Shown: positions 28,558 through 36,620, counted from the stretch's first letter. The stretch is DNA of 64,000 nucleotides from Longilinea arvoryzae (GCF_001050235.1 NZ_DF967972.1:164274-228273); one strand, 5' to 3'. Program-made: numbers and translations. The notes: generated from the letters alone by a model not told the origin.

Positions 28558-29394
28558 ATGAACACATCCGTTTTACCCACTTATTTCGAATATGGCAATC
28601 CCCAGGGCCTGCCGCTGGTGCTGATCCACGGCGGCGCGGGCGGCGTGTGGGTCTGGGATGAGGTCGTCCCCTTCCTGAAGGATTTTCACTGCCTGATGCC
28701 CGAATTACCGGAACACGGCTCCAACCATGCCAATGGCCGCTTCAGTGTCCCGCTCGCCGCGCAGGGGATTCTGCAATTGATCCGCGAACGGACGCCGCAG
28801 GGTCGAGCCCACGTCTTCGGCCTCTCGGTCGGCGGGCAGGTGGCGGTGGAGATGCTGGCGCGCGCGCCGGAAGCCGTGTTCAGCGCGGTCATCAGCGGCG
28901 CGCAGCTCCTGCCCGTGCCCGGTTACCGGCTGGGGATCTTCTCGGAAGCGGCCATGTCGCTGGTCTACTGGCTGGGCATCGCGCCCTGGAAGCACAATGA
29001 CGCCTGGATTCGTTGGAATTTGCATACTTCCACCGGAATTCCCGAGCGGTATTTTCCACAGTTCAAACGCAATTTTCAAAATCTCAACCGCACGGGTTGG
29101 GCGCATGTGATGAGCGAGAACTACCGCTACCGCGCTCCGGCCGGCCTCGAAAAAGCCGACCTGCCGGTGCTGCTGATCGCCGGGCCGCATGAAAAGACGG
29201 ATATTCAGCCCACCAACCGCCTGTTGAAGCAACGGCTGCCCCGCAGCCGCGCCGTTCTGGTGGGCCAGGGCCTCGGTTGGTCGGCCCCCCAGGAACACAA
29301 CTGGCCCTTCAACAATCCCCAATTATGCGCCGACATGCTGCGAGCCTGGATCACCGGGCAGCCTTTGCCGTCCGGGCTGGTCGATTTTTCCTGA
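28558..29394 (+). CDS. Alpha/beta-fold hydrolase
   Basis: A 278-residue serine hydrolase-like protein. The oxyanion region is LVLIHGGAGGVWVWDE, the nucleophile elbow GLSVG (HVFGLSVGGQVAVEM, about residue 88), a likely acid is in AGPHEKTD, and the catalytic His is probably in APQEHNWPF near the C-terminus. The start at 28558 is chosen because the only promoter-like element begins transcription after the earlier ATG. The substrate is unknown. It is divergent from the MprF-like gene. Confidence 0.85.
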   Translation: MNTSVLPTYFEYGNPQGLPLVLIHGGAGGVWVWDEVVPFLKDFHCLMPELPEHGSNHANGRFSVPLAAQGILQLIRERTPQGRAHVFGLSVGGQVAVEMLARAPEAVFSAVISGAQLLPVPGYRLGIFSEAAMSLVYWLGIAPWKHNDAWIRWNLHTSTGIPERYFPQFKRNFQNLNRTGWAHVMSENYRYRAPAGLEKADLPVLLIAGPHEKTDIQPTNRLLKQRLPRSRAVLVGQGLGWSAPQEHNWPFNNPQLCADMLRAWITGQPLPSGLVDFS

Positions 29395-29423
29395 GCGCAG
29401 GCTGGTAGGTTCGATTGGGTTGA

Positions 29424-29449
29424 CCTCTTACAAAAGGGTTTGTAAGAGG
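29424..29449 (+). other. Perfect 11-bp inverted repeat between the hydrolase and XRE genes
   Basis: CCTCTTACAAA (29424-29434) and its exact complement (29439-29449) surround an AGGG loop. No T-run follows, so it is a weak terminator candidate. It lies only 14 bases upstream of the XRE gene -35 and could equally be an operator. Confidence 0.5.
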
Positions 29450-29462
29450 CTACTATTTATAT

Positions 29463-29500
29463 ATGACATAAACGCATTTTTGTACTATAATATTGGTACA
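29463..29500 (+). promoter_or_regulatory. XRE-cupin gene promoter with overlapping dyad operator
   Basis: ATGACA (29463-29468), 17-base spacer, TATAAT (29486-29491). The -10 lies inside a dyad, TGTAC-N10-GTACA (29481-29500). A repressor dimer bound there would block RNA polymerase, and the gene product is itself an XRE-type DNA-binding protein, so autorepression is the simplest reading. Confidence 0.6.
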
Positions 29501-29538
29501 TTTGACATTCAACTCCATCCTGAGGATACAAAAATCGT

Positions 29539-30576
29539 ATGCCAGCAGCGGATCGTAAAGAAGAGTTATCTGCAAATACTGAAACGGAAGTGGGGCGCAG
29601 GCTGCGTGAACTGCGCGCCTCACGCGGATTCTCGCTGCGCGCCCTGGCCGAACGCAGCGGTTTCAATATCAATACCCTCAGCCTGATCGAAAACGGCAAA
29701 ACTTCACCCTCGGTGAGCACGCTGCAGCAACTGGCTCATTCACTGGAAATCCCCATCACCGCCTTTTTCGAATCCACCCTGGCACCGCGCCGTGTGGTGT
29801 ACACCCCGAACCAGGAGCGCCCGACCACTCAGTTCGGGAGCTCGACGATGCAAAACCTGGGCAAAGATCTGGCCGGAAGCGAACTGCAGCCTTTCATCGT
29901 CACCCTGCAGCCCGGCGAGGGGCATCGCGACCCCATCATCGTGCATACCGGGCACGAGTTCGTTTTCGGTCTGACCGGCAGCATCGAATATCGTATCGAA
30001 GAAAAGACCTATCCCATCGGTCCGGGGGACGCCCTGGTCTTTGAATCGCACCTGCCCCATAGCTGGAGGAATTCCAGCCCGCAGGAAGCCCGTTTCCTGC
30101 TGATCTTACACTCCCCGGACCGGCATGAAGAACCGCTGAAACGCCATTTTATCCGCAGCTTGACCCAAAAAGGAGCATTTTCGATGAAGATCGCAGTCAT
30201 TACCGAGGATGGCAAGACCATCAGCCAGCATTTCGGCCGCGCGCCGTATTACATGGTATTGAGCGTCGAGAACGGCCAGATCGTCGAGCGCGAAATGCGC
30301 GAGAAGATGGGTCACAACCAGTGTGATCATCTCGAAGAGCATCATCATGAAGGCGAACATGGTCATGATGAAGACTCGCACGGCAAACACGTTCACATGG
30401 CCGAGGCCATCCGTGACTGCCAGGTGCTGCTGTGCGGCGGTATGGGTTACGGCGCCTACGAAAGCATACGCCGGCTCAATATCCAACCCGTGGTCACCGA
30501 TCAAAACGACATCGATGCGGCAGTTCAGGATTATCTGAACGGCACGCTGGTCGATCACACCGAAAAACTGCACTAG
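29539..30576 (+). CDS. XRE-family HTH/cupin regulator fused in frame to a NifB/NifX-type metal-cofactor-binding domain
   Basis: A 345-residue reading frame with three parts. Residues 10-70 are an XRE helix-turn-helix (LRELRASRGFSLRALAERSG). Residues 115-200 are a cupin_2 barrel (PGEGHRDPIIVHTGHEFVFGL, GDALVFESHLPHSWRN). Residues 216-345 are a dinitrogenase iron-molybdenum cofactor (NifX/NifB C-terminal) domain (MKIAVITEDGKTISQHFGRAPYY), with a His-rich insert (EEHHHEGEHGHDEDSHG) and GGMGYGAYESIRR. AAAAAGGAG sits eight bases before an internal ATG at 30184, exactly at the start of the third part, so that part may also be made alone. No stop separates the two halves. The His-rich loop suggests metal sensing; the cupin ligand is unknown. 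Confidence 0.85.
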   Translation: MPAADRKEELSANTETEVGRRLRELRASRGFSLRALAERSGFNINTLSLIENGKTSPSVSTLQQLAHSLEIPITAFFESTLAPRRVVYTPNQERPTTQFGSSTMQNLGKDLAGSELQPFIVTLQPGEGHRDPIIVHTGHEFVFGLTGSIEYRIEEKTYPIGPGDALVFESHLPHSWRNSSPQEARFLLILHSPDRHEEPLKRHFIRSLTQKGAFSMKIAVITEDGKTISQHFGRAPYYMVLSVENGQIVEREMREKMGHNQCDHLEEHHHEGEHGHDEDSHGKHVHMAEAIRDCQVLLCGGMGYGAYESIRRLNIQPVVTDQNDIDAAVQDYLNGTLVDHTEKLH

Positions 30577-30602
30577 GCCGGCCGCGCTTGAGCGAAAAAA
30601 CT

Positions 30603-31049
30603 GTGGAAATTATGCTTCAGCCCATCGGCATATTGCACACGCCCTTCAGCATGACCGAAGGAATGCCCATCCAATCAGCGCGTTCCGAACTGCCGGGCAG
30701 CGCCGAGGTGTTTCCGGAATATACCGAAGGCCTGGAAGGCGTGGAGGAATTCTCTCACCTCTACCTGCTGTACCGGTTGCACCAATGCCAGGCGCCGGAC
30801 CGGTTGAAGGTCAAGCCCTTTTTGGACGATCGCGAGCACGGCGTCTTTGCCACGCGCTATCCATGCCGTCCCAACCGGCTCGGTATTTCGATCGTCCGGG
30901 TGGTCAGTTGTGCAGACGGCGTGCTGCATTTCCTCGGCGCCGACATGCTCGACGGCACTCCACTGTTGGATATCAAACCTTATATCCCTGAATTCGATGT
31001 CTTCGAGGTTCAGAAATCCGGCTGGTATGAACACCGCGCCTTTTCCTGA
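30603..31049 (+). CDS. trmO: tRNA (N6-threonylcarbamoyladenosine-37-N6) methyltransferase-like protein
   Basis: A 148-residue protein of the TrmO/UPF0066 family, which methylates t6A37 of tRNA-Thr using S-adenosylmethionine. Visible family features are PIGILHTPF at the N-terminus, GLEGVEEFSHLYLLY, FATRYPCRPNRLGISIVRV (the conserved RxPxRPNxIG block, slightly changed) and LDIKPYIPEFD. I chose GTG at 30603 because it gives MEIMLQPIGIL, the usual family N-terminus; ATG at 30612 is also possible. It lies 27 bases after the XRE fusion gene and may be co-transcribed. Confidence 0.85.
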   Translation: MEIMLQPIGILHTPFSMTEGMPIQSARSELPGSAEVFPEYTEGLEGVEEFSHLYLLYRLHQCQAPDRLKVKPFLDDREHGVFATRYPCRPNRLGISIVRVVSCADGVLHFLGADMLDGTPLLDIKPYIPEFDVFEVQKSGWYEHRAFS

Positions 31050-31057
31050 TCGAGGGA

Positions 31058-31086
31058 TTGACTTTATAAAACAAATATTCCATAAT
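31058..31086 (+). promoter_or_regulatory. Promoter of the uracil-DNA-glycosylase-like gene
   Basis: TTGACT (31058-31063), 17-base spacer, CATAAT (31081-31086), followed by TTGAGG five bases before the ATG at 31116. Both promoter and ribosome-binding site are intact although the gene carries an internal stop. Confidence 0.65.
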
Positions 31087-31115
31087 TTAAGCATCCCCTC
31101 AGACTTGAGGATGCG

Positions 31116-31727
31116 ATGCGTATCGATCAGAATGTGTTTTGTACGGATTCTCCGTGCGCGGATGTACTGCCCGAGCGTAGCAGCGTTCCAGCCGTCGAAC
31201 TCGACCCGGCGGCAGTCCGCCTGGTGCTGATCTCGGAATGCGCTTCGGCGTTGCCAGAGGACGATTATTACGCCTCTGGCAACGCTTTATTTGCCCGTAC
31301 GACCCTCCAGGCGTTCGAAGATGCCGGCCTGAAGGCCAGCTCAATCGGCGATTTACTTGCGCACGGCATCTACTGCACGCCAGCGGTGAAATGCGCCAAA
31401 ACCGGGTACGCCATCCAGAAAGCGACCATCGCGGCCTGTTCGCGCCTGCTGGAGCAGGAACTGGCGCTCTTCCCGAACGCCGCCGCCTACCTGTTGATGG
31501 GCGATGTCGCCATCTAGGCGCTGAATGCCATTGCCAGACGGCATCAAGAGGAACGCGTCATTCCGGCGGTGTCCACCTACAAGCTGCGCGGACAGACTTT
31601 CACCTACCGCGGCCGGCGCGTTTTCCCCTCCTACCTGCAGGCCGGTCCAAGCTTCTTCATCGAGAAAAGCAAGCGCAGAATGATCGCCGAAGATCTGAAG
31701 GCCGCCCTGGCTTTACTTCAGGCCTGA
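31116..31727 (+). pseudogene. Uracil-DNA-glycosylase-like protein interrupted by an in-frame amber codon
   Basis: The first 133 residues (RLVLISECASALPEDDYYASGNALF, HGIYCTPAVKCAKTG, AAAYLLMGDVAI) belong to the uracil-DNA glycosylase-like superfamily. At 31515-31517 a TAG follows MGDVAI. The same frame then continues for 70 residues with ALNAIARRHQEERVIPAV, GRRVFPSYLQAGPSFFIEKS and a normal TGA at 31725. These read as the missing C-terminal part, where AAG (Lys) would be expected instead of TAG. All else is intact. A point nonsense mutation, a sequencing error or amber readthrough are the options. Its 3' end overlaps the convergent GNAT gene by 15 bases. Confidence 0.75.
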
Positions 31728-32267
31728 TCTTCGTCTGATCTCAGGCCATTCGCATTCCAGGACCCCGTAAAGCAGTTCATCCCGCCATTCGCCGCGCAGC
31801 AGGCGCGTCTGGCGCATGCTGCCCTCGTGGCGCAAGCCCAGTTTTTGCATGACCCGTTCTGAGGCCCGGTTATCCGCGTCGCAAAAGGCAACCACGCGAT
31901 GCGCGTCCAGTTTCTGGAATGCAAAATCGATCACGCTTTGGGCGGCCTCCGTGGCATAGCCCTTGCCCCATTCATCCGGATGCATCATCCAGGCAATTTC
32001 CCAATCGCGCGTCATGCGGATGTTCAGAGATAAGCCGATCAGGCCGCGCACGGTATCGTCCGGCTTTCGGGTGATGGCAAAACGGAACAGCGTGCGCGGC
32101 TGGATATGCGCCTGCATCTCGGCCTCGTGCAGGTAAGCTCCAACGCCGTCGGCGCCCATTTGCGGCTCAAACCGCACCACTTCAGTCCGGCTGTCGATGG
32201 CATACAATGCATCGAAATCAGAAACGCGAAATTCGCGCAGGGTCAGGCGAGGGGTTTCAAGGTGCAT
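31713..32267 (-). CDS. GNAT-family N-acetyltransferase (RimJ/RimL-like)
   Basis: A 184-residue acetyl-CoA-dependent transferase. The N-terminus MHLETPRLTLREF is the usual beginning of the RimJ/RimL-type family. The acetyl-CoA loop is seen in HPDEWGKGYATEAAQSVIDFAF (Q/RxxGxG/A type), and ADNRASERVMQKLGLRHEG is the typical alpha4 region. It starts at 32267; a longer frame upstream has no family likeness. The ribosome-binding site is weak. The substrate (protein N-terminus, antibiotic or small amine) is unknown. Confidence 0.85.
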   Translation of the reverse strand: MHLETPRLTLREFRVSDFDALYAIDSRTEVVRFEPQMGADGVGAYLHEAEMQAHIQPRTLFRFAITRKPDDTVRGLIGLSLNIRMTRDWEIAWMMHPDEWGKGYATEAAQSVIDFAFQKLDAHRVVAFCDADNRASERVMQKLGLRHEGSMRQTRLLRGEWRDELLYGVLECEWPEIRRRSGLK

Positions 32268-32380
32268 AAGCAAAGTCTTCGAATTTGCATTCCAAAAATG
32301 CGGCTGACGCCGGGAGATGAGATCATGAGGCAATGGGTTCCTGGACAGACCACCGGAAACCATCCGAGACGATTGTACTC

Positions 32381-32439
32381 AAAAAGACACGGCCGGGGGG
32401 TATCATTTTGGGACTGAATCCCAAATGGCACCCCTGGCC
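32381..32439 (-). terminator. Terminator downstream of the first kimA-like gene
   Basis: A long imperfect hairpin (32391-32439; GGCC-GGGGGGT arm pairing with ACCCC-TGGCC, TTTTGGGA with TCCCAAA). It is followed on the minus strand by GTGTCTTTTTG. It lies about 90 bases after the stop codon; the heptad array lies between stop and hairpin. Confidence 0.65.
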
Positions 32440-32454
32440 GCATCTTTTCCATCC

Positions 32455-32531
32455 ACTGACCGCCGACCACTAACAGCCAACAGCCAACTGTGAATGGCTA
32501 ATTACTGACGGCCAATCGCTTCTGCTCACTT
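32455..32531 (-). repeat. Heptanucleotide array (RCYRAYN family), 11 units, at the 3' end of kimA-like gene 1
   Basis: Units in strict 7-bp register, plus strand: ACTGACC GCCGACC, ACTAACA GCCAACA, GCCAACT GTGAATG, GCTAATT ACTGACG, GCCAATC GCTTCTG, CTCACTT. The last units are degenerate and overlap the stop codon (TCA at 32526-32528). The array lies between the coding region and the terminator hairpin, so it would be in the 3' untranslated RNA. Confidence 0.8.
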
Positions 32532-34460
32532 CACCTGGTACGGCACCTCGGTAATGACGATATTTTCGCGGTGCAGCAGCGCCTTGCGCAGCGATTCGGC
32601 CGTGCGCGTGTGCAGGAAACTCGTCCACCAGTGTTGGGGTATAAATTGGGGTACGACGATGGTGATGATGTCGGTCGGGTTGGCGACCGCGGCCAGTTTA
32701 TCGATATAGTCCAGCAAGGGCTCCAGGAACACGCGGTAAGGCGAATTCAACACTATCAGGCGGTATTCCTCGCCCCATTTTTCCCATTTCTCTTCCACCT
32801 TGGCCGTCTCTTTCGCGTCGACCGAGATATGTACGGCGGTTATATCGTCCGAAAGCGTGCGGGCGAAGCGCAGCGCCTCCAGCGTGCCGCGGTGCACGCC
32901 GCTGATGGGCATGATGACGCGGTTGCGGCGGATATGCGGCTTCTTGGGAGCCGGATTGTCCAATGAAAGCTGCCGGGCCAGGTTCTTGTAATGGCGGTGG
33001 ATCGAGAAGAATATCGTCACCAGCACCGGCGTCAGCAGAATCACCACCCAGGCGCCGTCCTTGAACTTGGTCACCGCAAAGACGATCATCACCACAGCGG
33101 TGCAGAAAGCGCCCAGACCGTTGATGATCATTTTATGCTTCCAGCCGTTGTCATAACGCACCGTCGAACCGGGTTCGACGATCTCTTCACCGGGTTTCAG
33201 GTGGCCCGATTTCCACCAGCGGCGCGCCATACCCGTCTGCGACAGGGTGAACGATAGAAATACGCCGATGGCATACAAGGGAATCAAGCGGGTGACGCTG
33301 GCCTGGAAAGCAATCACCAGCAGCGAGGCAATGACCGATAACGCTACGATGCCGTAGGAAAATACCAACCGGCTGCCGCGGTAGGTGAGCTGCCGGGGCA
33401 GGAAGCCGTCGCCGGCATGCAGCGCGCCCAGGCGCGGGAAGTCAGCGAATGCCGTGTTGGCCGCCATCACCAGAATAATCGTGGTGGCGCTGATGGTGAG
33501 CAGATAAAGCGGACCACGACTACCGTAAACGGTGCGCGCCAATTGCGAAATGACCGTCTCACCATCCACCGGAATGACGCCAACATGAATGCTCAGGAAG
33601 GTGATACCGATGAGCAGCGAGCCCAAAATGCCAGCCATCCAAAGGAGCGTGATGCCGGCATTCTTCGCGCGCGGCTCGCGGAAAGCCGTGATGCCGTTGG
33701 AAATGGCTTCCACGCCGGTCAAGGAGGTGGTGCCGTTCGCGAAAGAGCGCAGGATCAGGAACATCGTGAGCGGCTGCAATACGTTTGTTTCCAGCGTCGG
33801 CGGATTGACCACCGTGCCCAGGGTACCGGCAAGCAAACGCACAAAACCGATGATGACCGTGGCGAAGATCAGCACCAGGAAAAAGTAGGTTGGGACGGCA
33901 AAAGTGATTCCCGATTCTTTTACACCGCGCAGGTTGATCAGCATGATCAGCAGAATCATTGCCACGGCAATCTCGACCCGGTAAGTGTACAGCGCCGGAA
34001 AAGCGGATACGATCTGCGCCACGCCGGAAGAAATGGACACGGCCACGGTGAGGATGTAATCGGTCAGCAGGGCCGCGCCGGCGGTCTGAGCCGGCAATTC
34101 GCCCAGGTTGTCGCGGGCAACGATGTACGCACCGCCGCCGTCCGGATACGCATGGATGGTTTGCTCATACGAGAAAGTCAGGATCATCAACAAACCGACG
34201 ATGCCCAGCACAATGGGGAAAGCCAGATGCAGCAATCCCGTGCCAGCCGCCACCAGGATCATCATCAGTTCCTGCGGACCGTAAGCCACCGAGGACATGG
34301 CGTCTGATGAGAACACCGCCAGGCCGATCAACTTGCCGATGGTCTGGTGGGGGGCATCCTCCGTCGCCAGCGGCCGCCCGATCAGCATGGTTTGCAGCGA
34401 CCGCTTGGGCGTAAACCCAGTCGTTTCGATAAAGATATTCGAGACCGATTCTTTGATATT
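32526..34460 (-). CDS. KimA-type potassium transporter (APC superfamily), copy 1
   Basis: A 644-residue membrane protein. The N-terminus LQTMLIGRPLATEDAPHQTIGKLIGLAVFSSDAMSSVAYG matches the KimA (YdaO) group: IGRPL followed by SSDAxSSVAYG at the first helix. There are about 12 helices, then a cytoplasmic C-terminal domain of about 150 residues (RNRVIMPISGVHRGTLEALRFAR). B. subtilis KimA imports K+ with protons and is controlled by c-di-AMP. The start is TTG at 34460, with GGAG nine bases upstream. This spacing matches copy 2 exactly and gives the same length. It is a tandem paralogue of the gene at 34686-36620. Confidence 0.85.
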   Translation of the reverse strand, partial: NIKESVSNIFIETTGFTPKRSLQTMLIGRPLATEDAPHQTIGKLIGLAVFSSDAMSSVAYGPQELMMILVAAGTGLLHLAFPIVLGIVGLLMILTFSYEQTIHAYPDGGGAYIVARDNLGELPAQTAGAALLTDYILTVAVSISSGVAQIVSAFPALYTYRVEIAVAMILLIMLINLRGVKESGITFAVPTYFFLVLIFATVIIGFVRLLAGTLGTVVNPPTLETNVLQPLTMFLILRSFANGTTSLTGVEAISNGITAFREPRAKNAGITLLWMAGILGSLLIGITFLSIHVGVIPVDGETVISQLARTVYGSRGPLYLLTISATTIILVMAANTAFADFPRLGALHAGDGFLPRQLTYRGSRLVFSYGIVALSVIASLLVIAFQASVTRLIPLYAIGVFLSFTLSQTGMARRWWKSGHLKPGEEIVEPGSTVRYDNGWKHKMIINGLGAFCTAVVMIVFAVTKFKDGAWVVILLTPVLVTIFFSIHRHYKNLARQLSLDNPAPKKPHIRRNRVIMPISGVHRGTLEALRFARTLSDDITAVHISVDAKETAKVEEKWEKWGEEYRLIVLNSPYRVFLEPLLDYIDKLAAVANPTDIITIVVPQFIPQHWWTSFLHTRTAESLRKALLHRENIVITEVPYQVK

Positions 34461-34515
34461 CAATGCACACTGCTCCAAACGATTTTAATAACGATGAGTT
34501 TATACAACCCTCACC

Positions 34516-34564
34516 GTCAAAACGCGGGCAAGAATCGGCATCGAAGCGTCAAGAATGGGTCAAG
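34516..34564 (-). promoter_or_regulatory. 11-bp direct-repeat operator upstream of kimA-like gene 1
   Basis: Minus-strand TTGAC elements (plus-strand GTCAAG or one-off) begin at plus positions 34516, 34527, 34548 and 34559. Two pairs at 11-bp pitch are separated by 21 bp. The same layout is found upstream of copy 2. This is the arrangement expected for an OmpR/PhoB-type response regulator. Confidence 0.55.
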
Positions 34565-34581
34565 AGACCGCCGATTTCGAT

Positions 34582-34620
34582 AAAAAATGGACCAAAGGAT
34601 TACAAATCCTTCAGTCCATT
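34582..34620 (-). terminator. Rho-independent terminator of kimA-like gene 2
   Basis: Hairpin AATGGAC-n-AAAGGAT / ATCCTT-nn-GTCCATT (34586-34620), followed on the minus strand by TTTTTT. The heptad array at 34631-34679 lies between the stop codon and this hairpin. Confidence 0.8.
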
Positions 34621-34630
34621 CAGATCTTCA

Positions 34631-34679
34631 GCTAACAGCCAAAAGCTAACAGCTAATCGCTAACAGCTAACCGCTGACC
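34631..34679 (-). repeat. Heptanucleotide array (RCYRAYN family), 7 units, at the 3' end of kimA-like gene 2
   Basis: Seven perfect-register units, plus strand: GCTAACA GCCAAAA, GCTAACA GCTAATC, GCTAACA GCTAACC, GCTGACC. It ends six bases before the stop codon of the gene (34686). This is the cleanest array in the window. Confidence 0.9.
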
Positions 34680-34685
34680 ACTTTT

Positions 34686-36620
34686 TCATTCCACCTGATA
34701 GGGCACTTCGGTAATCACGATATTGTCGCGGTGCAGGAGCTCTTTGCGCAGCGCCTCAGCCGTACGTGTATGCAGGAAGTTCGTCCACCAGTGCTTGGGG
34801 ATGAACTGCGGCACGATGATGGTGATGATGTCCGTCGGACCGGCCACCGCGCACAGCTTGTCGATATAATCCAGGAGCGGTTCGAGGAACAGACGGTAAG
34901 GCGATTTGAGCACCACCAGGCGGTATTCCTCGCCCCACTTCTCCCATTTCTCCTCCAGCTTGGCTGTCTCCTTCGCATCTATGGAAATATGCACCGCAGT
35001 GATATCGTCCGAAATGGTACGCGCATACCGCAGCGCGATCAGGGTGCCGCTGTGCACTCCGCTGACCGGCATGATGACCCGGTTGCGGCGAATATGCCCC
35101 TTGCGCGGGTTGTTTTCCAACGAAAGCTGCTTCGCCAGGCGGGCATAATGGCGGCGGATCGTGAAGAAGAAAGCGACCAACGCCGGTGTGAGCAAAATCA
35201 CCACCCAGGCGCCGTCCTTGAATTTGGTCACGGCAAAGATAATCATGACCATGGCGGTACAGAGCGAGCCCAGGCCATTGATGATCATCTTGTGTTTCCA
35301 ACCCTTGTCATAATGCAACGTTGAGCCTTGCTCCACGATTTCCTCGCCGGGTTTCAGGTGACCTGATTTCCACCAGCGGTGCGCCATGCCGCCCTGCGAC
35401 AAGGAGAAGGACAGGAAGACGCCGATGGCGTACAGCGGGATCAATCCGGAAACGCTGGCCTCGAATCTGATCACCAGAAGCGAGGCAATGGCTGCCAGTA
35501 AGATGATGCCGCGTGAAAAGACCAACCGACTGCCGCGTACGGAAAGCTGCCGCGGCAGATAACCATCCGCGGCCACCAGCGCCCCCAGGCGCGGAAAATC
35601 AGCGAAGGCGGTGTTGGCAGCCATCATCAAGATGACGGTGGTGGCGCTGATCGTCAGCAAATAAAGCAGGTTGCGGTTGCCGTAGACGGTACGGGTGAGT
35701 TGCGAAATGACCGTTTCACCTTCCACCGGTACGACGCCGATGTGCACACTTAGGAATGTGATGCCCAGCAACAATGAACCCAGGATGCCAGCCATCCACA
35801 TCAACGTGGCGCCAGCGTTCTTGGCGCGCGGCTCGCGGAAGGCGGTGATACCGTTCGAAATCGCTTCCACACCGGTCAAGGATGTAGTGCCGTTGGCAAA
35901 GGCGCGCAGGATGAGAAACAGCGACAGGGGCTGTAACAGGTTGGTCTCAAACGCGGGCGGGTTAACCACGGAGCCCAACGTACCGGTTAACAGGCGCGCA
36001 AACCCCATGATCACCGTAGCAAACATCAAAATCAAGAAGAAGTACGTCGGAATGGCAAAAGTAATGCCCGATTCTTTAGTGCCGCGCAGGTTGATTAGCA
36101 TGACCAGCAGGATCATACCCACGGCGATTTCAACGCGGTAGGTATACAATGCCGGAAAAGCCGAGACGACCTGCGCCACGCCGGAAGAAATGGACACAGC
36201 CACGGTCAGGATGTAATCGGTCAGCAAGGCCGCCGCCGCTGTTTGAGAAGGCAGTTCGCCCAGGTTGTCGCGCGCGACAATGTACGCTCCGCCGCCATCC
36301 GGATAAGCGTGGATCGTTTGCTCGTAAGAAAAAACCAGGATCATCAATAGAATAGCGATGGCCAGTGCAATGGGGAATGCCATGCGCAGCCCGCCCATGC
36401 CGGCTGCCACCAGAATCATCATCATTTCCTGGGGACCATAGGCTACCGAGGACATGGCGTCGGAGGAGAAAACAGCCAGCCCGACCAGTTTGCCGATGGT
36501 TTGGTGCGAGGCTTCCTCCGTCGCCAGTGGCCGCCCGATCAGCATCGTTTGCAGAGAGGCCCGCGGGGTATGCTCTGTCATTTCTTCAAAGATATTCGAA
36601 TGAGTATCTTTAATATTCAC
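34686..36620 (-). CDS. KimA-type potassium transporter (APC superfamily), copy 2
   Basis: A 644-residue protein, identical in length and colinear with copy 1 throughout. Shared blocks include IGRPLATE, GLAVFSSDAMSSVAYGPQE, PDGGGAYIVARDNLGELP, RRNRVIMPVSGVH and the C-terminus TEVPYQVE. It has about 12 membrane helices plus a cytoplasmic tail. It starts with GTG at 36620, GGAG nine bases before. Known KimA is a high-affinity K+ importer; transport of K+ here is inferred. The two copies have separate terminators and separate copies of the same direct-repeat operator, so they are separate transcription units. Confidence 0.88.
   Translation of the reverse strand: MNIKDTHSNIFEEMTEHTPRASLQTMLIGRPLATEEASHQTIGKLVGLAVFSSDAMSSVAYGPQEMMMILVAAGMGGLRMAFPIALAIAILLMILVFSYEQTIHAYPDGGGAYIVARDNLGELPSQTAAAALLTDYILTVAVSISSGVAQVVSAFPALYTYRVEIAVGMILLVMLINLRGTKESGITFAIPTYFFLILMFATVIMGFARLLTGTLGSVVNPPAFETNLLQPLSLFLILRAFANGTTSLTGVEAISNGITAFREPRAKNAGATLMWMAGILGSLLLGITFLSVHIGVVPVEGETVISQLTRTVYGNRNLLYLLTISATTVILMMAANTAFADFPRLGALVAADGYLPRQLSVRGSRLVFSRGIILLAAIASLLVIRFEASVSGLIPLYAIGVFLSFSLSQGGMAHRWWKSGHLKPGEEIVEQGSTLHYDKGWKHKMIINGLGSLCTAMVMIIFAVTKFKDGAWVVILLTPALVAFFFTIRRHYARLAKQLSLENNPRKGHIRRNRVIMPVSGVHSGTLIALRYARTISDDITAVHISIDAKETAKLEEKWEKWGEEYRLVVLKSPYRLFLEPLLDYIDKLCAVAGPTDIITIIVPQFIPKHWWTNFLHTRTAEALRKELLHRDNIVITEVPYQVE

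Noticed and set aside
32455-32531. A CRISPR array
   Set aside because: The units are 7 bp, degenerate and contiguous, with no spacers and no cas genes nearby.
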